This document shows, in pieces, positions 10,023 through 19,303 of a stretch of 47,929 nucleotides of DNA. Each line of letters starts with the position of its first letter. Within the stretch, counting starts at the first letter, position 1. Origin of the DNA: an uncultured Oscillospiraceae bacterium. Its GTDB lineage: Bacteria; Bacillota; Clostridia; Oscillospirales; Oscillospiraceae. The translations under genes and the position numbers were made by a program. The stretch is from assembly GCA_947625965.1 (NCBI GenBank), contig CANQQO010000006.1, positions 1 to 47,929 on the forward strand. Direction: 5' to 3'. A model generated the notes under the pieces. The model worked only from the letters and a program-made list of their open reading frames with translations. It did no database searches and was not told the DNA's origin.

Positions 10023-10035
10023 CGATCTGACAAAA

Positions 10036-10296
10036 TCAGTAAATATCCCGCTGCAGCAGCGCTTCCAAAGCGTTGACCGCCTTTTCCGCGTCCGCGCCCT
10101 CCGCGGTGAGGGTCACCACCGCGCCGGTGACCACGCCCAGAGACATGATGCCCAGAAGACTCTTTGCGTTCATCCTGCGGGAACCGGATTCCAGCCAAAT
10201 GGAGCAGGGAAACTCGTTGGCTTTTTGCACAAAGTATGTAGCCTGCTTATTGTGCAGCCCGGACTCGCATCTGACGACGACTTCCTTTGTGTACAT
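10036..10296 (-). CDS. HPr family phosphocarrier protein with non-canonical active-site loop (GLHNKQA)
   Basis: 86 aa; His in GLH motif and regulatory-Ser region NAKSLLGIMSLGV present. Confidence 0.85.
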   Translation of the reverse strand: MYTKEVVVRCESGLHNKQATYFVQKANEFPCSIWLESGSRRMNAKSLLGIMSLGVVTGAVVTLTAEGADAEKAVNALEALLQRDIY

Positions 10297-10422
10297 AATG
10301 CAACACTCCTTTTCACCACGGCGCCCTGTCGCACCTGTGGCTTTTCCTCTTTGCGTTTTTTATCATACCAAAAATATCGATTAAAGTCAACTGATTTTCC
10401 TTCAAATCTTGCCGCTTTCCCG

Positions 10423-12795
10423 CTATTTTAACTCCGCGATGGTCACGCCGTCCTCGCCCTCGCCGTAGACGCCCAGGCGGAAGCTCTTGACCAGCTTGTT
10501 TTTCCGCAGCATTTGATGGACCGCCGCCCGGAGCGCGCCGGTGCCCTTGCCGTGGATGATCCGGACCGAGGGCGTGTTCCCGCGCATGGCCTCGTCCAGG
10601 TAGCGCTCCAGAACTGAGGTGGCCTCGATGGTGTCCATGCCCCGCAGGTCCACTTCTCCGGGGGTGGGTTCCAGCTTCATCTCCCGGCCGGAGTGGGCCG
10701 GATGGGCCGGCTTCTGGGCATAGGGATTGGCGTTTTCCAGAAGGTAGATCTCGTCCGCCCTGGCCGTCAGCTTCAAGATGCCGGCCTGGAGCTGGTAAGT
10801 CCCGTCCTTGTTGATCGCGATGACGCTGGCCCGGGTCCCCAGCTTGAGCAGCTCCACCGTGTCCCCCACCAGGATGGGACGGCTGGGCTTCTCCCGCTTC
10901 TTTTCCTCGGGGGTCCCCCGGAGGCGGCTCTCCGCCTCGTTGAGGCTCCGGCGAAGCTCCGCTTGGCGCTGGTTCAGATTGGCGGCGTCGCCCCCCTCCT
11001 GGAGCTGGCGGCGGAGGGCCTTGAGCTCCTCCGAGGCGGCGTTGGCCGTCCGGCGGGCGTCCTCGATGATGGCCTGGGCCTGGCGGCGGGCGGATTCCAG
11101 GGCCTTGTCCTTCTCCTTTTGAAGCTGGGCGCTGTATTCCTCGCTGCTTTGCTTGATTCTCTCCGTCTCCTGCCGGAGGCGCTCCGCCTCCAGGCGGGCG
11201 GACTCCATCTGCTGGCGCTGCTGCTCCAACTGGGACAGGACGTCTTCAAAGTCCTTATCGTTCTTTCCCACCAGCTCGCCGGCCTTTTTGAGGATCCCCT
11301 CCGGCAGGCCCAGCCGCCGGGAGATGGCAAAGGCGTTGGACTTGCCGGGAATGCCGATGAGCAGACGATAGGTGGGCTGTAACGTCTCCACGTCAAACTC
11401 GCAGGAGGCGTTGATGACCCCCTGGGTCCGCATGGCGTAGAGCTTCAACTCGGCGTAATGGGTGGTGGCCACCACCCGGCTGCCCATGGTTCGGCAAAAC
11501 TCGATCAGGGCCACGGCCAGGGCCGCGCCCTCCGCCGGGTCCGTGCCGGCGCCCAGCTCGTCAAAGAGGACCAGGGTCCGGCTGTCGCACTGGTTCACGA
11601 TCTCCACGATGGTCCGCATATGGCTGGAAAAGGTGGAGAGGCTCTGGGCGATGGACTGCTCGTCGCCGATGTCCGCCAGGATCGCGTCGAAGGTGGAGAT
11701 CTGGCTCCCCTCCCCGGCGGGGATGTGGAGGCCGCACTCGGCCATCAGGGTCAGCAGCCCCACGGTTTTCAGCGTCACGGTCTTGCCGCCAGTGTTGGGG
11801 CCGGTGACGATCATGGTGTCAAAATCCGTCCCCAGCCGGAGGGATACGGGCACCACCTTTGCCGGGTCGATGAGGGGATGGCGGGCCCGCTTTAGGTCCA
11901 CCCTGCCCTCCCGGTTGATCTCCGGGGCCCAGGCCCGCATCTGGAAGGCCAGACGGGCCTTGGCGAAGATCACGTCCAGCCGGATGAGCATGGAAAGGCT
12001 CTGGCAGATGTCCTCCCGGTGGACCGCCGCCTCGTTGGACAGCTCCGCCAGGATCCGCTCGATCTCCTTCTTTTCCTTCAACTCCAGCTCCCGGAGGGCG
12101 TTGTTCGCGTTCACCGCCGAGATGGGCTCCACAAAGAGGGTGGAGCCGGTGGCGGACACGTCGTGGATCAGGCCCGGCACGTCGGCCTTGCACTCGCTCT
12201 TCACCGGCACCACATACCGGCCCTGGCGGATGGTGATGATGGGCTCCCGCAGATACTTGGAATAGGCGGGAGAGGAAATGACCTTTTGCAGGCTGTCCCG
12301 GATCTTGGCGGATTGCTGGCGCATATGCCGCCGGATGTCGGCCAGGGCGGGACTTGCGGTGTCCGCGATCTCCTCCTCGGAGAGGATGGCCCCGGTGATC
12401 CGGTCCTCCAGGTATTTATTGGGGATCAGGGCCTGGAACAGGGGCGTCAGGGCCGTGGGCTCCTCTGTGTCATAGCTCTTGACGGACCGGGCGCAGCGGA
12501 GCACCCCGGCGATGGAGAGCAGCTCCACCGGCTGGAGGCAGCCGCCCCGCTCCGCCCGTTCCAGGGAGGCGGTGACGTCCTTCACCGCGTCAAAATAGGG
12601 ATTCCCCTTCCGCTCGCAGATCTTGGCCGCCGCCCCCGTCTCCTCCAGGAGCCGGCGGACCTCCTCCGGGTCCGTTTCGGGGCGGAGGACCCGGCAGGCG
12701 GCCTTGCCCTCCTGGCTCCCGGCGCACTGGGCCAGCAGCTCCAGGACCTGGTCCAGCTCCAGCTTTTTCAGGGATCGTTCATATAAATCAGACAT
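10423..12795 (-). CDS. mutS2: Endonuclease MutS2
   Basis: VTGPNTGGKTVTLKTVGLL Walker A, DELGAGTDPAEGAALA, C-terminal Smr domain (VRIIHGKGTGALR). Confidence 0.95.
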   Translation of the reverse strand: MSDLYERSLKKLELDQVLELLAQCAGSQEGKAACRVLRPETDPEEVRRLLEETGAAAKICERKGNPYFDAVKDVTASLERAERGGCLQPVELLSIAGVLRCARSVKSYDTEEPTALTPLFQALIPNKYLEDRITGAILSEEEIADTASPALADIRRHMRQQSAKIRDSLQKVISSPAYSKYLREPIITIRQGRYVVPVKSECKADVPGLIHDVSATGSTLFVEPISAVNANNALRELELKEKKEIERILAELSNEAAVHREDICQSLSMLIRLDVIFAKARLAFQMRAWAPEINREGRVDLKRARHPLIDPAKVVPVSLRLGTDFDTMIVTGPNTGGKTVTLKTVGLLTLMAECGLHIPAGEGSQISTFDAILADIGDEQSIAQSLSTFSSHMRTIVEIVNQCDSRTLVLFDELGAGTDPAEGAALAVALIEFCRTMGSRVVATTHYAELKLYAMRTQGVINASCEFDVETLQPTYRLLIGIPGKSNAFAISRRLGLPEGILKKAGELVGKNDKDFEDVLSQLEQQRQQMESARLEAERLRQETERIKQSSEEYSAQLQKEKDKALESARRQAQAIIEDARRTANAASEELKALRRQLQEGGDAANLNQRQAELRRSLNEAESRLRGTPEEKKREKPSRPILVGDTVELLKLGTRASVIAINKDGTYQLQAGILKLTARADEIYLLENANPYAQKPAHPAHSGREMKLEPTPGEVDLRGMDTIEATSVLERYLDEAMRGNTPSVRIIHGKGTGALRAAVHQMLRKNKLVKSFRLGVYGEGEDGVTIAELK

Positions 12796-13555
12796 GGTTT
12801 TCTCCTATGCCCTCCATAAGTAGTGATTTGTAAAAATCCAGGGTGGAAAAGCCCCGCTCCAACTGGGTGGCCAGATACGCCTCCGTCACCCGGGCCAGGC
12901 GGCGGCAGCTCTCCTCCGGCAGGCGGAAGGAAAAGAGCTTTTTGGGCTCGCAGACACACAGATATCGCATGGCGTCCAGCTCCCCCGGCCGCAGAGGCAT
13001 CCGCAGGCCCCCGGAGCGGTCGGAACGGCAGTTCACGCACTCCAAACGGCCGGCGGACAGATCGAACCGGTCCGCCTCCGCCCGTCCGCAGACGTGACAG
13101 CCCGACAGGTCCGGGGTATACCCCGCCAGGCAGGCCACCCGCAGCTCGAAGACCGCCTTCACCATGGCCTCCGGCAGGGAAAGGGCCGTCAGAGCGTGGA
13201 GGCAGTTCAGCGTCAGACTCAGCAGCTCCGGGTTGGGCAGGTCCTCCTGGGAGATGACCTCCGCCACTTGAGCGAAATAGGTCCCCAGGGCCAGCTTCTG
13301 AAGGTCCTTCCGCAGGCCCAGAAAGGGCTCCACCGGCGCGGCCTCGTTGATGGTGTACATCCCCCGGTACTCAAACAGGGTAAATTCCCCCAGGGTCAGC
13401 AGTTGGCAGACCCCCGAAAGGGGGCTGTTCCGCCGGCGGAGGCCCCGGGCCTTGACCGTGAGCTTTCCGTGGCCGCCGGTGAGCAGGGTCAGCAGGGCGT
13501 CCCGGTCATTGTAGTCCGTGACCCGCAGGACCAGGCCCCGGATCGTCAAATACAT
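12788..13555 (-). CDS. recO: DNA repair protein RecO
   Basis: MYLTIRGLVLRVTDYNDRDALLTLLT N-terminus; CxxC...C Zn site (CHVCGRAE..LECVNC). Confidence 0.9.
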   Translation of the reverse strand: MYLTIRGLVLRVTDYNDRDALLTLLTGGHGKLTVKARGLRRRNSPLSGVCQLLTLGEFTLFEYRGMYTINEAAPVEPFLGLRKDLQKLALGTYFAQVAEVISQEDLPNPELLSLTLNCLHALTALSLPEAMVKAVFELRVACLAGYTPDLSGCHVCGRAEADRFDLSAGRLECVNCRSDRSGGLRMPLRPGELDAMRYLCVCEPKKLFSFRLPEESCRRLARVTEAYLATQLERGFSTLDFYKSLLMEGIGENHV

Positions 13556-13649
13556 TCTTTTCCTCCATCTGCCGGGCACGGTGGTACCACAGGTACGCCT
13601 CCGGCGCGCCGGTCTCCAAAAAAAGCTGCCAAAGCTCCTTCGCGTCCAT
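13506..13649 (-). CDS. yqzL: 47-aa YqzL-like small protein (below the ORF-track cutoff)
   Basis: Hand translation: MDAKELWQLFLETGAPEAYLWYHRARQMEEKNVFDDPGPGPAGHGLQ*; lies between era and recO as in Bacillus and overlaps the recO start. Confidence 0.7.
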   Translation of the reverse strand: MDAKELWQLFLETGAPEAYLWYHRARQMEEKNVFDDPGPGPAGHGLQ

Positions 13650-13670
13650 TTTTCATCCCTCCGGTCATTG

Positions 13671-13736
13671 GGAAACTCTGAAGAAATCGTCATTGGCCGA
13701 CTTGAAAAATCTCTCGCCGGTTTGATCAGAGTTTCC
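13671..13736. repeat. Inverted-repeat-bounded ~66-bp intergenic element
   Basis: GGAAACTCTGA (13671-13681) and its exact reverse complement TCAGAGTTTCC (13726-13736). Confidence 0.6.
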
Positions 13737-13816
13737 TTAGAGAACTCTTTTCGGTTTTGCGTTTCCCTTAGTGTTCGCCTGACCGGGCGGGGTTACTCCT
13801 GGAAATCTTTTCTTTC

Positions 13817-14707
13817 TTATTGATCCGTATACCCAAAGCCCCGGACCAGGCGGTCGCTGTCCCGCCAGTTTTCCTTGACCTTCACCCAGGTGGTCAGGTA
13901 CACCCGCTCTCCCATGAACTTTTCGCAGTCCGCCCGGGCCAGGGTGGAGATCTTTTTCAGCATGGCCCCCTGCTTGCCGATGATGATGCCCTTATGGCTG
14001 GCCTTTTCGCAGTAAATGGTGGCGTCGATGTCAATGATACCGTTGTCCCGCTGGGAAAAGCGGTCGATCTCCACCGCCGTGCCGTGGGGGATCTCCTTGT
14101 CCAGGCACCAGAGGAGCTTCTCCCGGATGATCTCCGCCATGACCTGCCGCTCCGGCTGGTCCGTGGTGGCGTCCTGGGGAAAGAGAAAGGGACTGTCCCC
14201 GGCGTAGGTCTGGCACTGGGCCAGGAGCTCGTCCAAGCCGTCGCCGGTCTTGGCGGAGATGGGGATAATGGCGTCGAATCTCGCCGCCTGGGAATAGACG
14301 GCCATGACCTCCAACAGTTTGTCCTTCTCCACCGTGTCGATCTTGTTGATCGCCAGCACCGCCGGGCAGCCCCGGGCGGCGATCTGGTCCAATAGGCCCT
14401 TCTCCTGGCGGCCCACCGTCGGGATGGGCTCCACCACCAGCACCGTGGCGTCCACGTCGGCGATAGACTCCCTGGCCACATTGACCATGTAGTCCCCCAG
14501 CTTGGTCCTGGGCCGGTGATATCCGGGGGTGTCCAGGAACACGAATTGAACCTCCCCCTGGGTCAGCACGCCCCGGATGCGGCTCCGGGTGGTCTGGGGC
14601 TTGTGGGAGACAATGGCGATCTTCTCCCCCACCAGGGCGTTGAGCAGGGTGGATTTCCCCACATTGGGCCGGCCCGCCAGGGCGATCATGGCTACTTTCG
14701 TTGACAT
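13817..14707 (-). CDS. era: GTPase Era
   Basis: ALAGRPNVGKSTLLNALVG, DTPGYH, NKID, KH-domain GKQGAMLKKIS. Confidence 0.96.
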   Translation of the reverse strand: MSTKVAMIALAGRPNVGKSTLLNALVGEKIAIVSHKPQTTRSRIRGVLTQGEVQFVFLDTPGYHRPRTKLGDYMVNVARESIADVDATVLVVEPIPTVGRQEKGLLDQIAARGCPAVLAINKIDTVEKDKLLEVMAVYSQAARFDAIIPISAKTGDGLDELLAQCQTYAGDSPFLFPQDATTDQPERQVMAEIIREKLLWCLDKEIPHGTAVEIDRFSQRDNGIIDIDATIYCEKASHKGIIIGKQGAMLKKISTLARADCEKFMGERVYLTTWVKVKENWRDSDRLVRGFGYTDQ

Positions 14708-14720
14708 AACATTTACCTCG

Positions 14721-14945
14721 TCACTTTTTCGACTTCTTTTTCTTCTTGTCCGGCTCCACCAGGTCCGTCAAGTCCTGCTCGTAGGACAGTCCGGTCCCCG
14801 GCAGGCTCACCGTGGCCTTGGTCTTTCCCTTGGCGCTGCGGCCCACCCGGAAGCCCTTCACCCCCAGGCTGAAGCCAACCCCGGATTTGCTGAAATTGAT
14901 CCTGAGGGGGCCGATATTGACACTCTTCCGAAACCGAAATCCCAT
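14721..14945 (-). CDS. DUF4236 domain-containing protein
   Basis: MGFRFRKSVNIGPLRINFSKSGVGFSLGVKGFRVGRS signature. Confidence 0.85.
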   Translation of the reverse strand: MGFRFRKSVNIGPLRINFSKSGVGFSLGVKGFRVGRSAKGKTKATVSLPGTGLSYEQDLTDLVEPDKKKKKSKK

Positions 14946-14957
14946 GGCTTGTCCTCT

Positions 14958-15455
14958 CTATGTACGCGCCATGCCCGAAATGGTGGAGGCGATGGCCTCC
15001 TCCCGGGCGCGCATTCTGGCCTTCTCCGGTCCCTCGTCCAGGTGGTCGTAGCCCAGCAGATGGAGCATGGAGTGGATGGTCAGATACCCCACCTCCCGGC
15101 GGAAGCTGTGGCCAAACTGGCGGGCCTGCTCCGCCGCCCGGGGCAGGCACAGGCACATATCCCCCAGGGCGCACAATCCCGTGTCCGGGTCCAGGTAGGG
15201 CGTCCAGTCCCCGGGCAGCTCCCCGGGCGTGAAGGAGAACATGGGAAAACTCAGCACGTCCGTGGCCGCGTCCACGCTCCTTGCCGCCTTATTCACCGCC
15301 CGGATGCCCTTCTCATCCGTCACCAGGACGTTGATCTCGCAGTCCGTCCCCACTCCCTCGGCGGAAAGGACCGCGTCCACGCAGCGGCGGATGATGCCCT
15401 CCGTCATGCCCTTGCGGAGGGTCAGCACGTCGAATTGGATATTCACCTGATTCAT
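14958..15455 (-). CDS. ybeY: Endoribonuclease / rRNA maturation factor YbeY
   Basis: HSMLHLLGYDH Zn motif, TDVLSFPMF. Confidence 0.94.
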   Translation of the reverse strand: MNQVNIQFDVLTLRKGMTEGIIRRCVDAVLSAEGVGTDCEINVLVTDEKGIRAVNKAARSVDAATDVLSFPMFSFTPGELPGDWTPYLDPDTGLCALGDMCLCLPRAAEQARQFGHSFRREVGYLTIHSMLHLLGYDHLDEGPEKARMRAREEAIASTISGMART

Positions 15456-16471
15456 GTCTTATTCCTCCCGGTCCGGCCCCGAAGGGGCTTTTTCTCTTTT
15501 CTGGGCTCCTGGGGCTTGTCCGCGCGCTCATAGGCGTTGATGATCTCCTGGACCAGGGCGTGGCGCACCACGTCGGCGGAGGTCAGGCGGCAGATGGCGA
15601 TGTCCCGTACCCCTTCCAGGACCCGGACGGCGTCCTTGAGGCCGGAGATCTTGTCCGCAGGCAGGTCGATCTGGGTCACGTCTCCGGTGATGACGATCTT
15701 CGACCCGAAGCCAAGACGGGTCAGGAACATCTTCATCTGCTCCCGGGTGGTGTTCTGGGCCTCGTCCAGAATGATGAAGCTGTCGTCCAGGGTCCGGCCC
15801 CGCATATAGGCCAGAGGAGCCACCTCGATGGAGCCCCGCTCCTGGTACTTCTGGAAGGTCTCCGCCCCCAGCATATCGTAGAGGGCGTCGTACAGGGGCC
15901 GGAGATAGGGGTCCACCTTGTTCTGCAGGTCCCCGGGCAGGAATCCCAGCCGTTCCCCCGCCTCCACCGCCGGACGGGTGAGGATGATCCGGTTCACCGT
16001 CCGATCCCGAAAGGCGGCCACCGCCGCCGCCACCGCCAGGTAGGTCTTGCCGGTACCGGCGGGACCCACGCCGATGGTGACGGTGTTCTTCCCGATGGCC
16101 TTCATATAATTCTGCTGGCCCACGGTCTTGGCCTTGATGGGCTTGCCCTTGGCGGTGATGCACACCACGTCCCGGGCCATTTGACTGACCTGGTCCTCGT
16201 TGCCCTCCCGGACCAGGGTGATCAAGTAGCGGACCCGCTGCTCGTCGATGGTCTCCCCCTTGGCCGCCAGGGCCAGAAGGCCCTCCAGGGTCCGGGCCGC
16301 TTTATCCACCGCTTCCTCCTCGCCGGTGACCTTCAGGTCCCCGCCCCGGTTCACGATGGCCACATTCAGCGCCGACTCGATCCGGTGGATGTTCTCATCA
16401 AAGGAGCCGAATACCGCGATGATGTCCTCCACCCGTTCGGCGTTGACCGTGCGTTCAGTGATTTTTCCCAC
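15452..16471 (-). CDS. phoH: PhoH family ATPase
   Basis: GPAGTGKTYLAVA, ILTRPAVEAGERLGFLPGDLQNKVDPYLRPLYDAL, DEAQNTT, VITGDVTQIDLP. Confidence 0.95.
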   Translation of the reverse strand: MGKITERTVNAERVEDIIAVFGSFDENIHRIESALNVAIVNRGGDLKVTGEEEAVDKAARTLEGLLALAAKGETIDEQRVRYLITLVREGNEDQVSQMARDVVCITAKGKPIKAKTVGQQNYMKAIGKNTVTIGVGPAGTGKTYLAVAAAVAAFRDRTVNRIILTRPAVEAGERLGFLPGDLQNKVDPYLRPLYDALYDMLGAETFQKYQERGSIEVAPLAYMRGRTLDDSFIILDEAQNTTREQMKMFLTRLGFGSKIVITGDVTQIDLPADKISGLKDAVRVLEGVRDIAICRLTSADVVRHALVQEIINAYERADKPQEPRKEKKPLRGRTGRNKT

Positions 16472-17648
16472 TTTCTATCATCTCCTCGCTGCGGACCCTG
16501 CCGATCATCTCCTGGCAGGCGTAGACCCCCGTCAGCCGGTAGACGCCGCTTTCGCAGTCAATGGTCTCCCGGTCCTCCAAAACGGAGCCCGCCACCATCT
16601 GCCGGGCCAGGTAGTCCTTGGAAAATTCCGTCAGGGTCCGGCCGGCCTCCTCCTGGGTCTGACGCGACGGGGCCGTCTCCCGATAGACCCAGGTCTCCAC
16701 CGCCAGCGCCACCGGCAGCTCAAACCCGCCCGGCAGGGTCAGCGTGTACTGTGCATACATTTTATCACATCCGGCACTGAAAATTCCACTGTCTTTGAAG
16801 AAATTTATGCGGTTTTTTCCCAAAATCAGGCTATATTTTTTCTCCGTCCGGGCGACGGCCCCCTTGCTCAGGCAATTTTCCGGGCTGACGGCCTCCATTT
16901 CCCGTTGGGTGCGGGCAAAAATCTCCGCTTCGGCCTGGGTGGCCTGGATGCACAGGCCCACATCGGTGTAGCCCGACACCAGCACCTCCCCCGCCTGGAC
17001 CGCCTGGCCCACCCGGCAGAGCTGGTTCCCCCGGAGGACCGTGCAGGAGGAAATGACCCCGTCCCGGGACGCCACGATGCTGCACACGCCCCCGGTCTTC
17101 TCCACCGGCTCGGCCTGGGTCCGCTCCCGGACGGAGATCACCGCGACACAGCCGGAGGTGTTCACCCCCGCCCACTGAAGCTCCGGGATGGCCTCCAAAA
17201 GGGCGTTTTTCATCTTTTCGCTGCGGACCTCCCGGCGGGAGGCTCCAAAGCCGATGCCGCATTGCGCCGCCTGCTCCACGATCAGCCGGGCCGGGACATT
17301 CCCGTTTCCCTCCACCTGGACAAAGAGGACCCGAGTGGGCAGGAAGATCGCCAGCGCCAGCAGCGCCGCCAGCCCGCAGACCAAAACCGGTCTTTTCCGC
17401 AGACCCGCCAGGGGCCAAAAGGCCCCCTCCCGGCCCAGGATCTCCAGCTTTTCCCCCCGGCGCTCAAAGAGCGCGGCGGCCCTGGGATAATCCCGGCGGG
17501 CCAGGACCATGGTCAGGTCCAGGGGACCGGTCGGATCTGCCTGGTAGACCGAGATGCCGCGCTCCCCCAGGGCGGAAAGGGCCCCCGCCAGGTCCGCGCT
17601 GGTGAGCCGGACCCGGACGGAGCCCGCCAGTGACCGAAAGATACCCAT
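16455..17648 (-). CDS. yqfD: Sporulation protein YqfD
   Basis: YqfD-like (LPTRVLFVQVEGNGNVPARLI); start MGIFRSLAG chosen; position next to phoH. Confidence 0.85.
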   Translation of the reverse strand: MGIFRSLAGSVRVRLTSADLAGALSALGERGISVYQADPTGPLDLTMVLARRDYPRAAALFERRGEKLEILGREGAFWPLAGLRKRPVLVCGLAALLALAIFLPTRVLFVQVEGNGNVPARLIVEQAAQCGIGFGASRREVRSEKMKNALLEAIPELQWAGVNTSGCVAVISVRERTQAEPVEKTGGVCSIVASRDGVISSCTVLRGNQLCRVGQAVQAGEVLVSGYTDVGLCIQATQAEAEIFARTQREMEAVSPENCLSKGAVARTEKKYSLILGKNRINFFKDSGIFSAGCDKMYAQYTLTLPGGFELPVALAVETWVYRETAPSRQTQEEAGRTLTEFSKDYLARQMVAGSVLEDRETIDCESGVYRLTGVYACQEMIGRVRSEEMIESGKNH

Positions 17649-17650
17649 TA

Positions 17651-17929
17651 TTATTTCCCCCTTATCAGCGTCACACTGTCGATGCGGCCGGCAATGACCA
17701 ACTGCTCCTTCGTCATCCGGGCCAACTCCATTCCCCCGCCGCAGACCAGGATCTGACCGTACCGGACCCGGACCCGGATCTGTTCCCGGCCGTACTCCGT
17801 CACGCCCCGATGGTTTTCGATCAGTACCCTCCGGTCCCCCGCCAGCTCCACCAGCGGCTGGCCCGGCAGGGGCTCCGCGGGCAGGTCCGCCCCCTCCGTC
17901 AGCCGCTGCAATAGATTTTTTCCCGGCAT
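17651..17929 (-). CDS. yqfC: Sporulation protein YqfC
   Basis: PLVELAGDRRVLIENHRGVTEYGREQIRVRVRYGQILVCG; upstream of yqfD. Confidence 0.85.
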   Translation of the reverse strand: MPGKNLLQRLTEGADLPAEPLPGQPLVELAGDRRVLIENHRGVTEYGREQIRVRVRYGQILVCGGGMELARMTKEQLVIAGRIDSVTLIRGK

Positions 17930-18011
17930 GGCCGCACCCCCTTGGCAGAAGCATATGCCCGGGTTGGGATTTTTTTCCAGGAAGGGCCATAGATTCTTCC
18001 GAGGTGATCCC

Positions 18012-19031
18012 ATGCAGAATCGTTCCAAATCCTGCGCCGCCGTCTTTGCAGCGGGGGCCATGGCCCTGCTGATCCTGGACGCCAAGACCGCCCTGGCCGG
18101 AGCGCGGGAGGGGCTGGCCATCTGTATACAGACGGCGATCCCATCTTTGTTTCCCTTCTTTTTCCTCTCCACCCTGCTGACGGGAGCCCTGGTGGGGGCC
18201 AAAATGCCCCTGCTGCGGCCCCTGGGGCGGCTCTGCGGCGTCCCGGAGGGAGCCGAGTCCCTGCTGGCCGTGGGCTTTCTGGGGGGCTATCCCACCGGCG
18301 CGGCCAATGTGGCGCAGGCGGAGGCGGCCGGTCAACTGGACAGGGCGTCGGCCCGAAGGATGCTGGGCTTTTGCAGCAACGCCGGGCCCGCTTTCCTCTT
18401 CGGAATGACCGCTGGGTCCTTTTCCGGGCCCCACATTCCCTGGATCCTCTGGGCCGTCCACATTACTTCCGCTCTGCTGACCGCCTGGTCCCTGCCCGGA
18501 AAGGAGGCGGCCAGGGCCGCCCTGCCCCCCTCCCGTCCGCCGGACGCCCGGCAAGCTCTGAATCGGGCCATAACCGCTATGGCCGGGGTCTGCGGATGGG
18601 TGATCCTGTTCCGGGTGCTGCTGGCCGTTCTGCGGCGGTGGTTCCTTTGGATGCTGCCCAAGCCCCTGCAGATCGCGGTTGCGGGGGCGCTGGAGCTGGT
18701 GGGCGGCGTCTGCTCCCTGGGGGAGCTTCCCGGGGAGGGTATGCGCTTTGTCCTCTGCGCCGGGATGCTGGCCTTTGGAGGGGTGTGCGTGGGGATGCAG
18801 ACCCTATCCGTCACCGGAGAGCTGGGACTGGGGATGTATCTGCCCGGCAAGGGACTGCAAACCCTGTTCAGTCTTCTGCTGGCGGAGGCGCTGTTGCCGG
18901 CGCTGTATCCCCAGGAGGCGGGGCTTCCCGCTCCCGTGTGCCTGGCGGTCCTGGCCGGGGCGGTCCTGCTCCCCGCTTTTTTCGGGAAAAGGGAAAAAAG
19001 AAGTGGCAATTCCGCCGCTCTGGGTGTATAA
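18012..19031 (+). CDS. YlbJ/nucleoside-recognition-like sporulation integral membrane protein
   Basis: Multi-TM, IPSLFPFFFLSTLLTG, GFLGGYPTGAANVAQ, FCSNAGPAFLFG motifs. Confidence 0.75.
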   Translation: MQNRSKSCAAVFAAGAMALLILDAKTALAGAREGLAICIQTAIPSLFPFFFLSTLLTGALVGAKMPLLRPLGRLCGVPEGAESLLAVGFLGGYPTGAANVAQAEAAGQLDRASARRMLGFCSNAGPAFLFGMTAGSFSGPHIPWILWAVHITSALLTAWSLPGKEAARAALPPSRPPDARQALNRAITAMAGVCGWVILFRVLLAVLRRWFLWMLPKPLQIAVAGALELVGGVCSLGELPGEGMRFVLCAGMLAFGGVCVGMQTLSVTGELGLGMYLPGKGLQTLFSLLLAEALLPALYPQEAGLPAPVCLAVLAGAVLLPAFFGKREKRSGNSAALGV

Positions 19032-19059
19032 TGGAGAAAATACGAAGGAGGCGGAAACC

Positions 19060-19269
19060 ATGCTCTTCCGAAAAAACCAACCCCGCTCCTGTCTGTACTG
19101 CGCCCGTGGGACGAAGCTCGAGGATGGCGGCGTCCTCTGCGCGAAAAAGGGCCTGCGCCAGGGCGACGACCCCTGCCGGGGCTTCCGCTACGACCCCCTC
19201 AAGCGGATCCCTCCCAAACCCAAGGCCCTGGACTTTGACAAGTACCAGGAAGAGGATTTTTCCCTGTAA
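19060..19269 (+). CDS. Small cysteine-containing hypothetical protein
   Basis: 69 aa MLFRKNQPRSCLYCARGTKLEDGGVLCAKKG...; RBS AAGGAGG upstream. Confidence 0.7.
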   Translation: MLFRKNQPRSCLYCARGTKLEDGGVLCAKKGLRQGDDPCRGFRYDPLKRIPPKPKALDFDKYQEEDFSL

Positions 19270-19276
19270 AAAATGC

Positions 19277-19300
19277 AAGGCCGGGCATTTGCCCGGCCTT
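19277..19300. terminator. Bidirectional terminator between convergent genes
   Basis: AAGGCCGGGC-ATTT-GCCCGGCCTT perfect stem. Confidence 0.85.
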
Positions 19301-19303
19301 AAC

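Noticed and set aside
16455-18554. 699-aa minus-strand ORF
   Set aside because: It is yqfD (start 17648) plus an artefactual upstream extension through yqfC in another frame and antisense to the YlbJ-like gene.
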